64,000 bases of DNA from Ruminococcus sp. (GCA_019420505.1 JAHZHC010000007.1:1-64000); one strand, 5' to 3'; counted from the first letter of the stretch, positions 1 to 7,687 are shown. The notes: generated by a model from the sequence alone, not told the origin. Numbers and translations: made by a program.

Positions 1-2
1 GA

Positions 3-176
3 GTATTTCTGTTAATGGTATTTCGGCGGTGGTGGAGTGATAAAATGCTTAAAAATAGAGAGCTTGGCAAATCTGCAAAAATGGCATGGCAAACAGGTTT
101 GGATGTATTCCGTTGGTGGATAGGGGAGGATTTTACTCAAATTACTTTTGATGATTTATATTTGGAGAAAAAATAA
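3..176 (+). CDS. C-terminal fragment of a phage protein (5' end outside window)
   Basis: The frame is open from the first bases and ends in TAA. The last ~57 residues are rich in Trp and Arg, with WW pairs in FRRWW and FRWWIGED, and end in LEKK. I do not recognise the family with confidence. Tryptophan-rich tails of this kind occur in phage PAPS-reductase-like proteins that sit ahead of packaging genes, but this is only a weak resemblance. The stop is followed directly by ATGA of a 15-codon frame (177-224) that is probably not a gene. Confidence 0.45.
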   Translation, partial: VFLLMVFRRWWSDKMLKNRELGKSAKMAWQTGLDVFRWWIGEDFTQITFDDLYLEKK

Positions 177-213
177 ATGAGAGAAATTTTGTTTAGAATG
201 GACGGTGATAGCA

Positions 214-285
214 ATGGAAATTAAAAATCCAATACTTAAGCTGCTCAGGGAACTTTTATATCAGCAGCGCATGAAGTATTTTTAA
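214..285 (+). CDS. Possible 23-residue phage peptide
   Basis: A short frame encodes a basic, leucine-rich peptide beginning MEIKNPILKLLRELL, preceded by a GGTGAT Shine-Dalgarno-like stretch. It lies between the end of the upstream phage gene and the next clear gene. It may be a real small protein or the remnant of a longer one. No function is proposed. Confidence 0.3.
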   Translation: MEIKNPILKLLRELLYQQRMKYF

Positions 286-313
286 CAGGAATACTTCTGT
301 CGGAGGCGATCGC

Positions 314-505
314 ATGGAAATCATTTTATTAAATGGGGAAACCGTTGAAATTAAAACCAAAGAAGAATTATTCAAGCACTTTGATAACTGCCGTTATCCT
401 GCTTCCGACGCTGTTAATGCACGGGGTGAGGGGATAATCAATAAAGAGGAGTATCATAAAACTATGATAAGCATTTTCAAGAGAGGGGATAGGAATGACG
501 ATTGA
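314..505 (+). CDS. Hypothetical phage protein, 63 aa
   Basis: A small acidic/basic mixed protein with a GGAGG ribosome site (CGGAGGCGATCGC) just before ATG. It contains the segment ASDAVNARGEGIINKEEYHK and ends in acidic residues. The last 11 bases overlap the start of the ArpU-like regulator in another frame, so the two are probably translationally coupled. No family recognised; position suggests an accessory of the late-gene switch. Confidence 0.6.
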   Translation: MEIILLNGETVEIKTKEELFKHFDNCRYPASDAVNARGEGIINKEEYHKTMISIFKRGDRNDD

Positions 506-896
506 TGAACTGAAAAATTACAGATCAATTTGTGCAGAGATAGCAGACATCAAGAAAGAGCTTGCCGGGCATTATGCAGGTGACACGGTACAGTCCGGCA
601 GCAAACACCCTTACAGTGTACATAATGTCAGGATTGAGGGGTATAAGTCAGACAGCAGTACAATTTCCTTGCTTACAAGATTAAGTGTTTTGGAGCGTTC
701 TCGACAAGATATCGAAGAGTTTGTACATAGTATAAATGATTATGATTTAAAGCTAATTATACAATACAGATTTTTACGAGGTAAGCGCCCAATGTCGTGG
801 CAAGCGATTGCAATGAAGTTAGGATATTGTGCTGAACACACTCCAAAAAGAAAATTACAAAAATATTTTTCAAATGTCGGAAATGTCGGATTTTAA
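495..896 (+). CDS. ArpU/RinA-like phage late transcription regulator
   Basis: A 133-residue protein with an N-terminal coiled-coil (MTIDELKNYRSICAEIADIKKEL) and a C-terminal sigma-70 region-4-like helix-turn-helix around YDLKLIIQYRFLRGKRPMSW and AIAMKLGY. This is the layout of the ArpU/RinA/DUF1492 regulators that switch on packaging and structural genes in phages of Gram-positive bacteria. Its location immediately before the terminase block fits that role. It would bind DNA upstream of the late genes; the exact operator is not visible. Family call is by architecture and motif, not by a search. Confidence 0.7.
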   Translation: MTIDELKNYRSICAEIADIKKELAGHYAGDTVQSGSKHPYSVHNVRIEGYKSDSSTISLLTRLSVLERSRQDIEEFVHSINDYDLKLIIQYRFLRGKRPMSWQAIAMKLGYCAEHTPKRKLQKYFSNVGNVGF

Positions 897-934
897 GTGC
901 TAAAATTTAAAATGGAGATAGTATAAAAGCTATC

Positions 935-962
935 TTGATATTCATTTTGTTGTCTTTATATT
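935..962 (+). promoter_or_regulatory. Sigma-70 promoter for the upstream structured RNA
   Basis: TTGATA at 935-940 and TATATT at 957-962 with a 16-base spacer. The predicted start (about 969-971) coincides with the first hairpin of the non-coding RNA that follows. Confidence 0.55.
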
Positions 963-969
963 TTGTTCT

Positions 970-1161
970 TACGGGGCGAAAGCTCCGTATCACGGTTAAG
1001 GGTGCATGAGCCTGAGACTGTGACCAACGGTCTATGTTAGTATTTTCCCCAAGACCGTCTCTAAAGTTATAGAAAATACCGTCCGTCTGAACGAGATCAG
1101 ACACCACTATTCTCCCCACAATAATATTTTTAGCATTCAGCAGTCAAAAGGCTGCTGTTTT
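970..1161 (+). ncRNA. Structured non-coding RNA upstream of the terminase (family not recognised)
   Basis: This ~190-base stretch has no credible coding frame but shows a chain of perfect helices: ACGGGGC/GCTCCGT closed by a GAAA tetraloop (971-988); TCACGGT (990-996) with ACTGTGA (1017-1023), one G-U; ACGGTCT (1027-1033) with AGACCGT (1052-1058); GTCTGA (1085-1090) with TCAGAC (1097-1102). The loop of the third helix contains GTATTTTC (1040-1047), fully complementary to GAAAATAC (1072-1079), an 8-bp pseudoknot. A promoter precedes it, and a CAGCAG/CTGCTG hairpin plus TTTT (1138-1161) can end it. G-U pairing and the promoter both indicate the plus strand. It lies between the late regulator and the packaging genes. 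The role is unknown: packaging RNA, sRNA or cis-regulator are all open. Confidence 0.65.
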
Positions 1162-1320
1162 GCTGTTCACGTTGATGTTGTTTAAAAGAAAAATTTAAAA
1201 ACGACTATTTTTTTACATGTTAAGGTTATAATAATATAGAAAGTTAATAATTAAATTTTTATGAAATTTCAGTTAATATGTTGACATGTTGGGAAAATAT
1301 GATATATTGGAGGAAATAAA

Positions 1321-2211
1321 ATGTGGTGGAGCGATTCGGGTATGAAAGTTTTTATTAGTTGGTCCGGAGATACAAGTTTAAAAGTTGCTAAAGTGTTAAA
1401 AGAATGGATTCCTGTTGTTATACAAAATATTGAACCGTATTTTTCTACAGAAGATATTGATAAGGGTGCAAGGTGGAGTACAGATATAGCAAAAGAACTT
1501 GAAAATGCAGACTTTGGAATATTATGCGTTACAAGAGATAATTTAGATTCTTCGTGGCTTAATTTTGAAGCAGGTGCTTTATCAAAGGCTATAGAAAAAT
1601 CAAGGGTATGTCCTTTTTTGTATGATCTTAAACCATCAGATATTTCTAACAATCCTATTTTACAATTTCAAATGACAAATGTAGATAGAGATGATGTTTA
1701 TAAACTTTTTAAGTCGATGAATAATGCATTGGGGGATAATGGATTAGAGGAACAAAGGTTAAAAACATTATTTGAGTTATCTTGGCAGAGTATAGATAAG
1801 GCTTTAAAGTCAATAACGTCAGTAGAGACAGATAAAACTGACAATATAAAAAAGAAAGCTAATAATCAAAATACAATGTTAGAAGAAATGTTAGACTTGT
1901 TAAGAAGTCAGCAAATACTGTTACGTACACCAGAAAAAATATTACCTGTTGAATATTTTAACAGGGTGTTTAAAGATAATCAAGAATCAAGAATGAAAAT
2001 ACCATTTTCATTATTAAGAGAATGGGATTTTGCGCGTGATAGAGTGTTTGAAAACCCAGACTTGTCCAATAATCCAGATATATTAAATTTCACGGAAATA
2101 ACAACATTTATTATGCATCGTTCAGGGATTAAAGTTCGACCAAACAAATTTAGAGCACAATACATTGACAGTTCTTTGAATATTAATAAAAAAAATGAAG
2201 ATATTGATTGA
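1321..2211 (+). CDS. TIR-domain protein (probable NAD-consuming defence effector)
   Basis: A 296-residue protein. Residues ~8-130 form a TIR domain: MKVFISWSG at the first strand, STEDIDKGARWSTDIAKEL, and DSSWLNFEAGALSKA with Glu83 in the position of the catalytic glutamate of TIR NADases. The remaining ~150 residues (helical, with a LEEMLDLLRSQQ coiled-coil-like stretch) have no family I recognise and could be the sensor. The start at 1321 is supported by GGAGG seven bases upstream; a downstream Met (MKVF) lacks one. The gene is AT-rich relative to the phage genes and interrupts the ArpU-terminase spacing, so it looks like inserted cargo. TIR enzymes of this kind act by depleting NAD in abortive infection; that role is inferred. 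Confidence 0.8.
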   Translation: MWWSDSGMKVFISWSGDTSLKVAKVLKEWIPVVIQNIEPYFSTEDIDKGARWSTDIAKELENADFGILCVTRDNLDSSWLNFEAGALSKAIEKSRVCPFLYDLKPSDISNNPILQFQMTNVDRDDVYKLFKSMNNALGDNGLEEQRLKTLFELSWQSIDKALKSITSVETDKTDNIKKKANNQNTMLEEMLDLLRSQQILLRTPEKILPVEYFNRVFKDNQESRMKIPFSLLREWDFARDRVFENPDLSNNPDILNFTEITTFIMHRSGIKVRPNKFRAQYIDSSLNINKKNEDID

Positions 2212-2246
2212 TAACAGTAATACAATTGGGTCTAAAAAAACAACTT

Positions 2247-2268
2247 AAGCTCTGCTTTGGCAGGGCTT
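2247..2268 (+). terminator. Intrinsic terminator after the TIR gene
   Basis: A nine-base-pair stem, AAGCTCTGC (2247-2255) with GCAGGGCTT, closed by a TTTG loop and followed by TTTTC. The U tract is short, so termination may be partial, allowing read-through into the terminase. Confidence 0.55.
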
Positions 2269-2296
2269 TTCTCATGCCATAAGAGAGGTGGTGACA

Positions 2297-3943
2297 GTGG
2301 CAAATGAACACAATTTAATTCCTTTGAACCAGCGAACGCAAAGAGAACGCAAAGAGATTGCGTCCAAAGGTGCTGTTGCGACCAATAAAGTTCGCAAACG
2401 TAAAAAGACTATGAAACAGGTCATGGATTTTCTGCTTGAGCAGCCTGTCAGCGTGTCGGCAGATTACAATTTTCTTGTTGAACAAGGCTTGGATATAAAT
2501 AACTTAGATGAGGATTTAGTCAATAATATGCTTGTGGTTAACGCTGCACTTATGGCAAAAGCAAAAAACGGAGATGTCCAAGCGGTAAAGGAGCTTCGCA
2601 GTATAATCCGTGATGATGATTATCTAAAACATAAAATAAATTATGAAAATTCAAAATTAAAACTTGAAAAGGACAAAGCAGAAAAACCTTTGCCTAAACA
2701 AAATTTATACAATGGCATTCCTGCTAATCTTATCGCACCGGCATTTAGTTCAGTGCTTTTTGATGTCTTGGAACATGAGCATTCGGAATATGTTTTTCCC
2801 GGTGGTCGTGGTTCGACAAAGTCATCATTTGTTTCTTTGGTTATAATGGATTTGATAATGAAGAATGAGAATATGCACGCCTGTGTATTGCGTAATGTTG
2901 GCAATACGTTAAAGGATAGTGTGTATTCTCAAATTATTTGGGCGATATCCTCGCTTGGTCTTGATGATGAATTTATTTATACAAAATCGCCGCTTGAAAT
3001 TACAAGAATATCAACAGGTCAAAAGATTTTCTTTCGTGGAGCAGATGATCCTAATAAAATAAAATCAATAAAGCCACCCTTTGGATATATCGGTATCCTG
3101 TGGTTTGAAGAACTTGATCAGTTCACCGGTGAAGAAAATGTAAGAAAGATTGAACAGTCGGTTATTCGTGGCGGAGATGTCGCATATAAATTCAAATCCT
3201 TTAACCCTCCTAAATCAGCTAATAACTGGGCAAATAAATATATTAAAACCCCGAGACCCGATAGGCTTGTGACTGAAAGTACATATTTAACAGTACCGCA
3301 AAAATGGCTTGGAAAACCTTTTTTAGATGATGCCGAATTTTTAAAAGCGACTAATCCAATCGCCTATGAAAATGAGTATATGGGAGTAGCTAACGGTACA
3401 GGCGGTAACGTATTTGACAATGTGGTAATCTCGGAAATTACAGACGCACAAATACAGCAGTTTGACAGGGTGCTTAACGGTGTTGACTGGGGCTGGTATC
3501 CTGATTTGTATGCTTTTGTGCGTGTGCAATATGAGCCGGCTCAACATACCCTTTATATATGGCAGGAATATACCTGTAATAAGCAGAGCAATGAAACTAC
3601 GGCAAAAAAACTTTTTGAAATTGGCATAACAGAGAATGATCTTATAACTTGCGATAGTGCGGAGAAAAAATCCGTAGGTGATTACAGAGCCTATGGGTTA
3701 TTTGCACGTGCTGCGGAAAAAGGTCCGAGCAGCCGTGAGTATTCATATAAATGGCTTCAATCACTGTCTAAGATAGTCATAGATAACAAACGCTGCCCCG
3801 TAGCTGCGCAAGAGTTTTTGGATTATGAGTACGAACGGGATAAAGACGGTAATGTTATAAGCGGTTATCCTGACGGGAATGACCACGTTATTGATGCGGT
3901 CAGATATGCAACCGAAAGAATCTGGAAGAAGCGAGGTCAGTAA
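2297..3943 (+). CDS. Terminase large subunit with small-subunit-like N-terminal extension
   Basis: The motor that packages phage DNA into the prohead. The ATPase has Walker A (GGRGSTKSS, ~residues 169-177) and Walker B (ILWFEELD, ~267-274). The C-terminal RNase-H-like nuclease carries aspartates in VDWGWYPD (~397), TCDSAEKK (~453) and NDHVIDAVRY (~529-533). This matches the PBSX-type TerL (Terminase_3). About 120 residues precede the ATPase and contain KGAVATNKVRKRKKTMKQ and NGDVQAVKELRSIIRDD, typical of stand-alone small terminases, and no separate terS is visible, so this looks like a TerS-TerL fusion. Of several GTG codons, 2297 has the best-spaced ribosome site (AGAGGTGG); starting at 2288 would add three residues. 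Confidence 0.9.
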   Translation: MANEHNLIPLNQRTQRERKEIASKGAVATNKVRKRKKTMKQVMDFLLEQPVSVSADYNFLVEQGLDINNLDEDLVNNMLVVNAALMAKAKNGDVQAVKELRSIIRDDDYLKHKINYENSKLKLEKDKAEKPLPKQNLYNGIPANLIAPAFSSVLFDVLEHEHSEYVFPGGRGSTKSSFVSLVIMDLIMKNENMHACVLRNVGNTLKDSVYSQIIWAISSLGLDDEFIYTKSPLEITRISTGQKIFFRGADDPNKIKSIKPPFGYIGILWFEELDQFTGEENVRKIEQSVIRGGDVAYKFKSFNPPKSANNWANKYIKTPRPDRLVTESTYLTVPQKWLGKPFLDDAEFLKATNPIAYENEYMGVANGTGGNVFDNVVISEITDAQIQQFDRVLNGVDWGWYPDLYAFVRVQYEPAQHTLYIWQEYTCNKQSNETTAKKLFEIGITENDLITCDSAEKKSVGDYRAYGLFARAAEKGPSSREYSYKWLQSLSKIVIDNKRCPVAAQEFLDYEYERDKDGNVISGYPDGNDHVIDAVRYATERIWKKRGQ

Positions 3944-3946
3944 GCT

Positions 3947-5284
3947 ATGAATATTATAAATAAAATGAGAAGGTGGGTGCAAAGTTTGTTTCCAATTAAA
4001 AATATTCAAACTGCGCTTGATATTGATGTTGCCTTATCGCCGGAAATGATGGGAATGATTGATACATGGCAAAAATGTTGGACAGGTAATGCGGATTGGA
4101 TTAATAAATATACAGCCAGCCTAAGGCTTGAAAAGTCCGTAACACGAGAATTTGCAAATGTTGTTTTGAATGAAATGACTGCAAAAGTCAGCAATCCTAA
4201 GCTTGACAAACTTTTTCAGGCGTCTTTAAAAGATATTAACGAGGAGTTTCAAAAGGGCTTAGCAAGTGGAGCAATGGTTATAAAACCACTTGGCGGCAGT
4301 AAAGTCCAGTATGTTCCTCAAAGCGGTTTTATTCCGGTCGAATATGATGTGGAAAAACGGCTTGTTAAAGTTATTTTCCCCGATTTTAAGCAATTTGGAG
4401 ACTATTATTACACAAGACTTGAATATCATGATCTTGATCCTCAAAAAGGATTGACTGTTACTAACCGTGCATTTAGATCGTCTACTCCTGAAAGTTTAGG
4501 GAAAGAAATTTCGCTTGCTGAGGTTGAGGAATGGTCACAATTTAATAGTTATGCTTTATATCCATTAATGAAACGCCCGGCTTTTGGATATTATCGAAAT
4601 CCGATAGCAAATACCATAGACGGTTCTCCTGCCGGCATCTCAATATTTGAAACAGCAATTGAAACAATAAAAAAAGCTGATAAACAATTTGGCCGTATTG
4701 AATGGGAATTTGAGAGCGGGGAAAGAGTTATCCACATTGATGAAGCGGCATTAAGACCAAATAAAAATGGAAAAACTGAACTTCCCGAAACCTTTGGCAG
4801 ACTTTATCGTGGGATTGATATAGGCACGGACGAACTATACAAAGAATTTTCTCCTGCGTTTCGTCAGGCTGATTTGCTTGCAGGATTGGACGCTTATAAA
4901 AGAGAAATAGAATTTCAGGTCGGGCTGTCTTATGGTGATATTTCAAATCCGCAAACAGTTGATAAAACTGCAACGGAAATTAAATCGTCTAAAAAGCGAA
5001 AGTATAACACAGTAACTGCTATTCAAAATAATTTGGAATCCTGTCTTGATGATTTTGTGTATGCACTTGCATTCTTGAATCAAATGGCAACACAAAACTA
5101 TGATTTTATATGTGACTTTAAAGACAGTGTTCTTGTTGATGATGAAACGGAGCGAACACAGGACAGGCAGGATGTTTCAATGGGAGTTATGCCTTTATGG
5201 GAATATCGTATGAAATGGTATGGCGAGGACGAGAATACAGCAAAAACTATGACGTCAGACAGCACAGCAGAGGTTGTTGATTAA
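3947..5284 (+). CDS. Phage portal protein (A118/SPP1-like)
   Basis: A 445-residue protein directly after TerL. It forms the dodecameric ring at the capsid vertex through which DNA passes. Family-like segments are LRLEKSVTREFANVVLNEM near the N-terminus, FQKGLASGAMVIKPL, the central GRIEWEFESGERVIHID, and SYGDISNPQTVDKTATEIK. The latter resembles the tunnel-helix region of Listeria A118-type portals. The acidic C-terminus is followed two bases later by the minor capsid gene, so portal and minor capsid are co-translated. Confidence 0.85.
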   Translation: MNIINKMRRWVQSLFPIKNIQTALDIDVALSPEMMGMIDTWQKCWTGNADWINKYTASLRLEKSVTREFANVVLNEMTAKVSNPKLDKLFQASLKDINEEFQKGLASGAMVIKPLGGSKVQYVPQSGFIPVEYDVEKRLVKVIFPDFKQFGDYYYTRLEYHDLDPQKGLTVTNRAFRSSTPESLGKEISLAEVEEWSQFNSYALYPLMKRPAFGYYRNPIANTIDGSPAGISIFETAIETIKKADKQFGRIEWEFESGERVIHIDEAALRPNKNGKTELPETFGRLYRGIDIGTDELYKEFSPAFRQADLLAGLDAYKREIEFQVGLSYGDISNPQTVDKTATEIKSSKKRKYNTVTAIQNNLESCLDDFVYALAFLNQMATQNYDFICDFKDSVLVDDETERTQDRQDVSMGVMPLWEYRMKWYGEDENTAKTMTSDSTAEVVD

Positions 5285-5286
5285 TA

Positions 5287-6918
5287 ATGCTAAAACCAAA
5301 TGAAATAGAAGCTGTTTCTATGGCTTTTGATAAGCCTATGCGTGAAATGGAAATTCAGGTCATGCAGGACATTATCCGCCGCATAAAAATTAATGGTGAG
5401 ATTACTCGTGCTGCCGACTGGCAGATACATAGACTGCGTGAGTTCGGGATTGCACAATCGGATATAGAAAAAGCAATTAAAGATAATCTTAATCTATCAG
5501 ACAGCGAAATCCATGATATGTACGATAAAGTTGTAAAATCGGGATACGCAAGAGATGAAAGTCTATATAAAGCTGTTGGGAAAGAGATTATACCGTTAAA
5601 GGATAATTTCGGATTACAGCAATTGTTAACCGCTGTTTCAATGCAAACAGCAGGAGAAATAAAAAATATATCTCAGTCATTGGGTTTTGCTGTTAGGCAG
5701 CCAACCGGCAAGCTTAAATTTAAGCCGATCGCTGAATATTATCAAAGCACCCTTGATAATGCTATTATGGGCATTGCAAGCGGTGTTTTTGATTATAACA
5801 CGGTTTTAAAGCGTGTGGTATCAGAAATGACTAACAGCGGTCTTAGAACAGTTGATTATGCAACAGGTTGGAGCAACAGGGTTGATGTTGCTGCAAGACG
5901 AGCCGTTATGACGGGAATATCGCAGCTTACTGCAAAAGTCAATGAAGATAACGCAAGTAAGCTTGATACCGATATGTACGAGGTCACATGGCACAGTGGT
6001 GCAAGACCGTCACACCAGATATGGCAGGGCAAATGGTACACAAGTAAACAACTTGAAACTGTATGCGGTCTTGGTACAGTAACAGGTCTTTGCGGAGCGA
6101 ATTGCTATCATGATTATTATCCTGTTATTCCGGGCGTGTCAGAACCGACATACACAAAAGATGAGCTTGCCGAGATGAATAGGAAAGAGAATATCCCTGT
6201 AGAATACAACGGCAAACAGTATACTAAATATGAGGCTTTACAGCGACAAAGACGGCTTGAAACGACAATGCGTGCACAAAGGCAGCAGATAAAACTGCTT
6301 AAAGAGGGCGGAGCAAATGAAGATGATATTATTAACGCTCGCTGCCGTTATCGTGGTACTTCTCAGGAGTATACAAGGTTTTCTGAAACCATGAATTTGC
6401 CTCAGCAGAGGGAGAGAGTAACCGTTGACGGTCTTGGTAATATAGGGGTTGGTAAGTATAGAAAATCTGTTGACAAAACGGCAGAAAGTGGTATAATAGA
6501 AAAGCAAAGAAGTAAGACAGTAGAAATGGTGGCAGTTGATGTGCATAGTATCGGTAAGATTGATGTTGAAAAATATAAATGTGTGACTAAAGATATTACA
6601 ACTGATGAAGTTATAATAACCAGTAAGCAAATTGAGCACATAAAGGAACGACATCCTAATGATTACGAACGATTTAGTAAATACTTCAAAGAAATTGTGG
6701 AGAAACCTGATTACATTATAGAAGCGAATAAACCCAATACTGCACTAATTTTAAAAGATATACATATAGAAAATGAAATATTTAAAACAGTTCTTCGTAT
6801 TGCTACTTCAAATGATAATCCAGGTTTTAAAAATTCTATTATAACATTTATGAAAATAGACGATAAAGAATGGAAACGAATATTAAAGAATAAAAAAATA
6901 CTTTACAAATCAGAATAA
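5287..6918 (+). CDS. Phage minor capsid protein fused to a PBECR-type nuclease/toxin domain
   Basis: Residues ~1-350 are a minor capsid protein of the Phage_min_cap2 type (LKPNEIEAVSMAF at the N-terminus, YATGWSNRVDVAARRAVMTG, TWHSGARPSHQIWQGKWY, GLCGANCYHDYYPVIPGVS). Residues ~425-543 are a distinct module: TDEVIITSKQIEHIKERHP, DYIIEANKPNTALILKD, RIATSNDNPGFKNSIITF and KRILKNKKILYKSE. This pattern is that of phage-associated Barnase-EndoU-ColicinE5/D-RelE-like nucleases (PBECR). The module would ride in the virion and could enter the next host with the DNA. The C-terminal third is more AT-rich than the capsid part, which suggests acquisition by recombination. Nuclease activity is inferred from family resemblance. 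Confidence 0.8.
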   Translation: MLKPNEIEAVSMAFDKPMREMEIQVMQDIIRRIKINGEITRAADWQIHRLREFGIAQSDIEKAIKDNLNLSDSEIHDMYDKVVKSGYARDESLYKAVGKEIIPLKDNFGLQQLLTAVSMQTAGEIKNISQSLGFAVRQPTGKLKFKPIAEYYQSTLDNAIMGIASGVFDYNTVLKRVVSEMTNSGLRTVDYATGWSNRVDVAARRAVMTGISQLTAKVNEDNASKLDTDMYEVTWHSGARPSHQIWQGKWYTSKQLETVCGLGTVTGLCGANCYHDYYPVIPGVSEPTYTKDELAEMNRKENIPVEYNGKQYTKYEALQRQRRLETTMRAQRQQIKLLKEGGANEDDIINARCRYRGTSQEYTRFSETMNLPQQRERVTVDGLGNIGVGKYRKSVDKTAESGIIEKQRSKTVEMVAVDVHSIGKIDVEKYKCVTKDITTDEVIITSKQIEHIKERHPNDYERFSKYFKEIVEKPDYIIEANKPNTALILKDIHIENEIFKTVLRIATSNDNPGFKNSIITFMKIDDKEWKRILKNKKILYKSE

Positions 6919-6930
6919 ATATGATATAAT
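6902..6930 (+). promoter_or_regulatory. Strong extended -10 promoter for the 5S-like RNA
   Basis: TTTACA (6902-6907), 17-base spacer, TATAAT (6925-6930) preceded by TG one base upstream. It overlaps the last codons of the minor capsid/toxin gene and points into the small RNA. A near-consensus promoter inside a late operon marks an independently expressed unit. Confidence 0.75.
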
Positions 6931-6936
6931 ATGTAT

Positions 6937-7095
6937 AGGATAAGAATAGGTTATTTGAGGTGGAAGAATTCGTACAGTCCACACGCCGATGGTACTGACA
7001 GGGGAAACCCGAGAGACGCAGGAGAGTTGTACGCCTGCCAAATAACCAATGCTTTGAAAGCCGTTTTGAGAAATCAAGGCGGCTTTCTTCTATAG
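6937..7095 (+). ncRNA. Small RNA with 5S-rRNA-like sequence, own promoter and terminator
   Basis: A ~150-base transcript between a consensus promoter and an intrinsic terminator. The ends of the core pair perfectly: GGTTATTTG (6949-6957) with CAAATAACC (7039-7047). Inside are GTGGA/TCCAC (6960-6964, 6978-6982), GGG-GAAA-CCC (7001-7010) and GCAGG/CCTGC (7018-7022, 7034-7038). The stretch CGCCGATGGTACTG (6984-6997), followed by GGGG..CCC, GAGAGT and ACGCC.GCC, follows the 3' half of bacterial 5S rRNA including the loop-E sequences GATGGTA and GAGAGT. The 5' half is unlike 5S and the core is ~99 bases instead of ~117, so it is not a functional 5S gene in the usual sense. It could be a 5S mimic binding L5/L18/L25, or a coincidental structural motif. 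Confidence 0.6.
7056..7091 (+). terminator. Terminator of the 5S-like RNA
   Basis: GAAAGCCG (7056-7063) pairs with CGGCTTTC (7080-7087). The stem continues through G-U/A-U pairs to a GAAA tetraloop, ~14 bp in all, and is followed by a T-rich tail. Confidence 0.75.
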
Positions 7096-7133
7096 TTTAT
7101 TTACCACTCAGAAAAAGCGTAAGTCAGTTAAAT

Positions 7134-7202
7134 ATGCCCATGATGATTGATGAAGATGCAGTCAAAGAGTTGTTAAGTAAATACACGCTGAAAGGAGAAT
7201 AA
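7134..7202 (+). CDS. Possible 22-residue peptide
   Basis: A short frame beginning MPMMIDEDAV and ending in KGE. It overlaps the ribosome site of the next gene and has none of its own. Its C-terminal reading resembles the tail of a helical protein (AVKELLSKYTLKGE), so it may be a remnant of a longer gene disrupted when the RNA/toxin block arrived. Confidence 0.25.
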   Translation: MPMMIDEDAVKELLSKYTLKGE

Positions 7203-7204
7203 CT

Positions 7205-7414
7205 ATGTCTGAACAAGATATTAGGAATATGAGAAAATTAGACGAGTTAGCTGAAAAAGCGGGAGGTTATGTTGCAATTCCGAATTCATCAAATCGCAGT
7301 AACAAATTTGACGAAGATTTTTCAGCTATGCGCAGGTATTGCATAAGAAACAATAAGAAATTTTCAGATTTAACTGAAGAAGATTATGAAAAAATGGGAA
7401 TAAGACCGTTTTAA
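7205..7414 (+). CDS. Hypothetical phage protein, 69 aa
   Basis: Preceded by AAAGGAG at good spacing. The sequence (MSEQDIRNMRKLDELAEKAG.., ending TEEDYEKMGIRPF) is soluble, mixed-charge and probably helical, with no recognised domain. It is the first gene after the minor-capsid toxin domain and the small RNA. An immunity role toward that toxin is conceivable from position only. It is followed by a terminator. Confidence 0.6.
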   Translation: MSEQDIRNMRKLDELAEKAGGYVAIPNSSNRSNKFDEDFSAMRRYCIRNNKKFSDLTEEDYEKMGIRPF

Positions 7415-7442
7415 TAATATTTAAGCAAGAAAAATAACTATA

Positions 7443-7475
7443 ATACCACTCCGCTTTAGCAGGGTGGTATTTTTA
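7443..7475 (+). terminator. Intrinsic terminator
   Basis: ATACCACTCCGC (7443-7454) pairs with GCAGGGTGGTAT (7459-7470) over 11 of 12 positions with a TTTA loop, followed by TTTTTAT. Confidence 0.75.
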
Positions 7476-7501
7476 TACCTAAAAACAGGAGGAATATATA
7501 A

Positions 7502-7687
7502 ATGAAATGTCCGTATGTAGTAACTCGTAAGAAAATAAATCAAACAAAAATGGAGTATGATGAAAATAATAATCAAACATTTTATTCTGAAATCAGAAGG
7601 GATCAAGGAATATTTGTTGATTGTGAAAAAGAAAATTGCGGAGCATGGCAAAACGGTAAGTGCTGTTATGCAGAAAGACCGCTTTAA
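7502..7687 (+). CDS. Small cysteine-rich phage protein, 61 aa
   Basis: Begins MKCPYVVTRKK and carries further cysteines in FVDCEKENCGAWQNGKCCY. The spaced C..C and CxxxxC pattern suggests a small zinc-binding fold. Proteins of this look (a Cys-Pro-Tyr start and a C-terminal CxxxxCxxW..GxC) are common, unnamed companions of Clostridia phage capsid genes. AGGAGGAATATATAA precedes the start. No function is assigned. Confidence 0.65.
   Translation: MKCPYVVTRKKINQTKMEYDENNNQTFYSEIRRDQGIFVDCEKENCGAWQNGKCCYAERPL

Noticed and set aside
907..1119. 70-codon frame on the minus strand across the first structured RNA
   Set aside because: It lacks a ribosome site, lies opposite a promoter-driven plus-strand RNA with perfect helices, and its apparent coding comes from those paired segments.
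970..1161. Hammerhead ribozyme or group I intron as identity of the first RNA
   Set aside because: No CUGANGA/GAAA/cleavage-site combination and no group I core or flanking exon gene; the helices fit neither fold.
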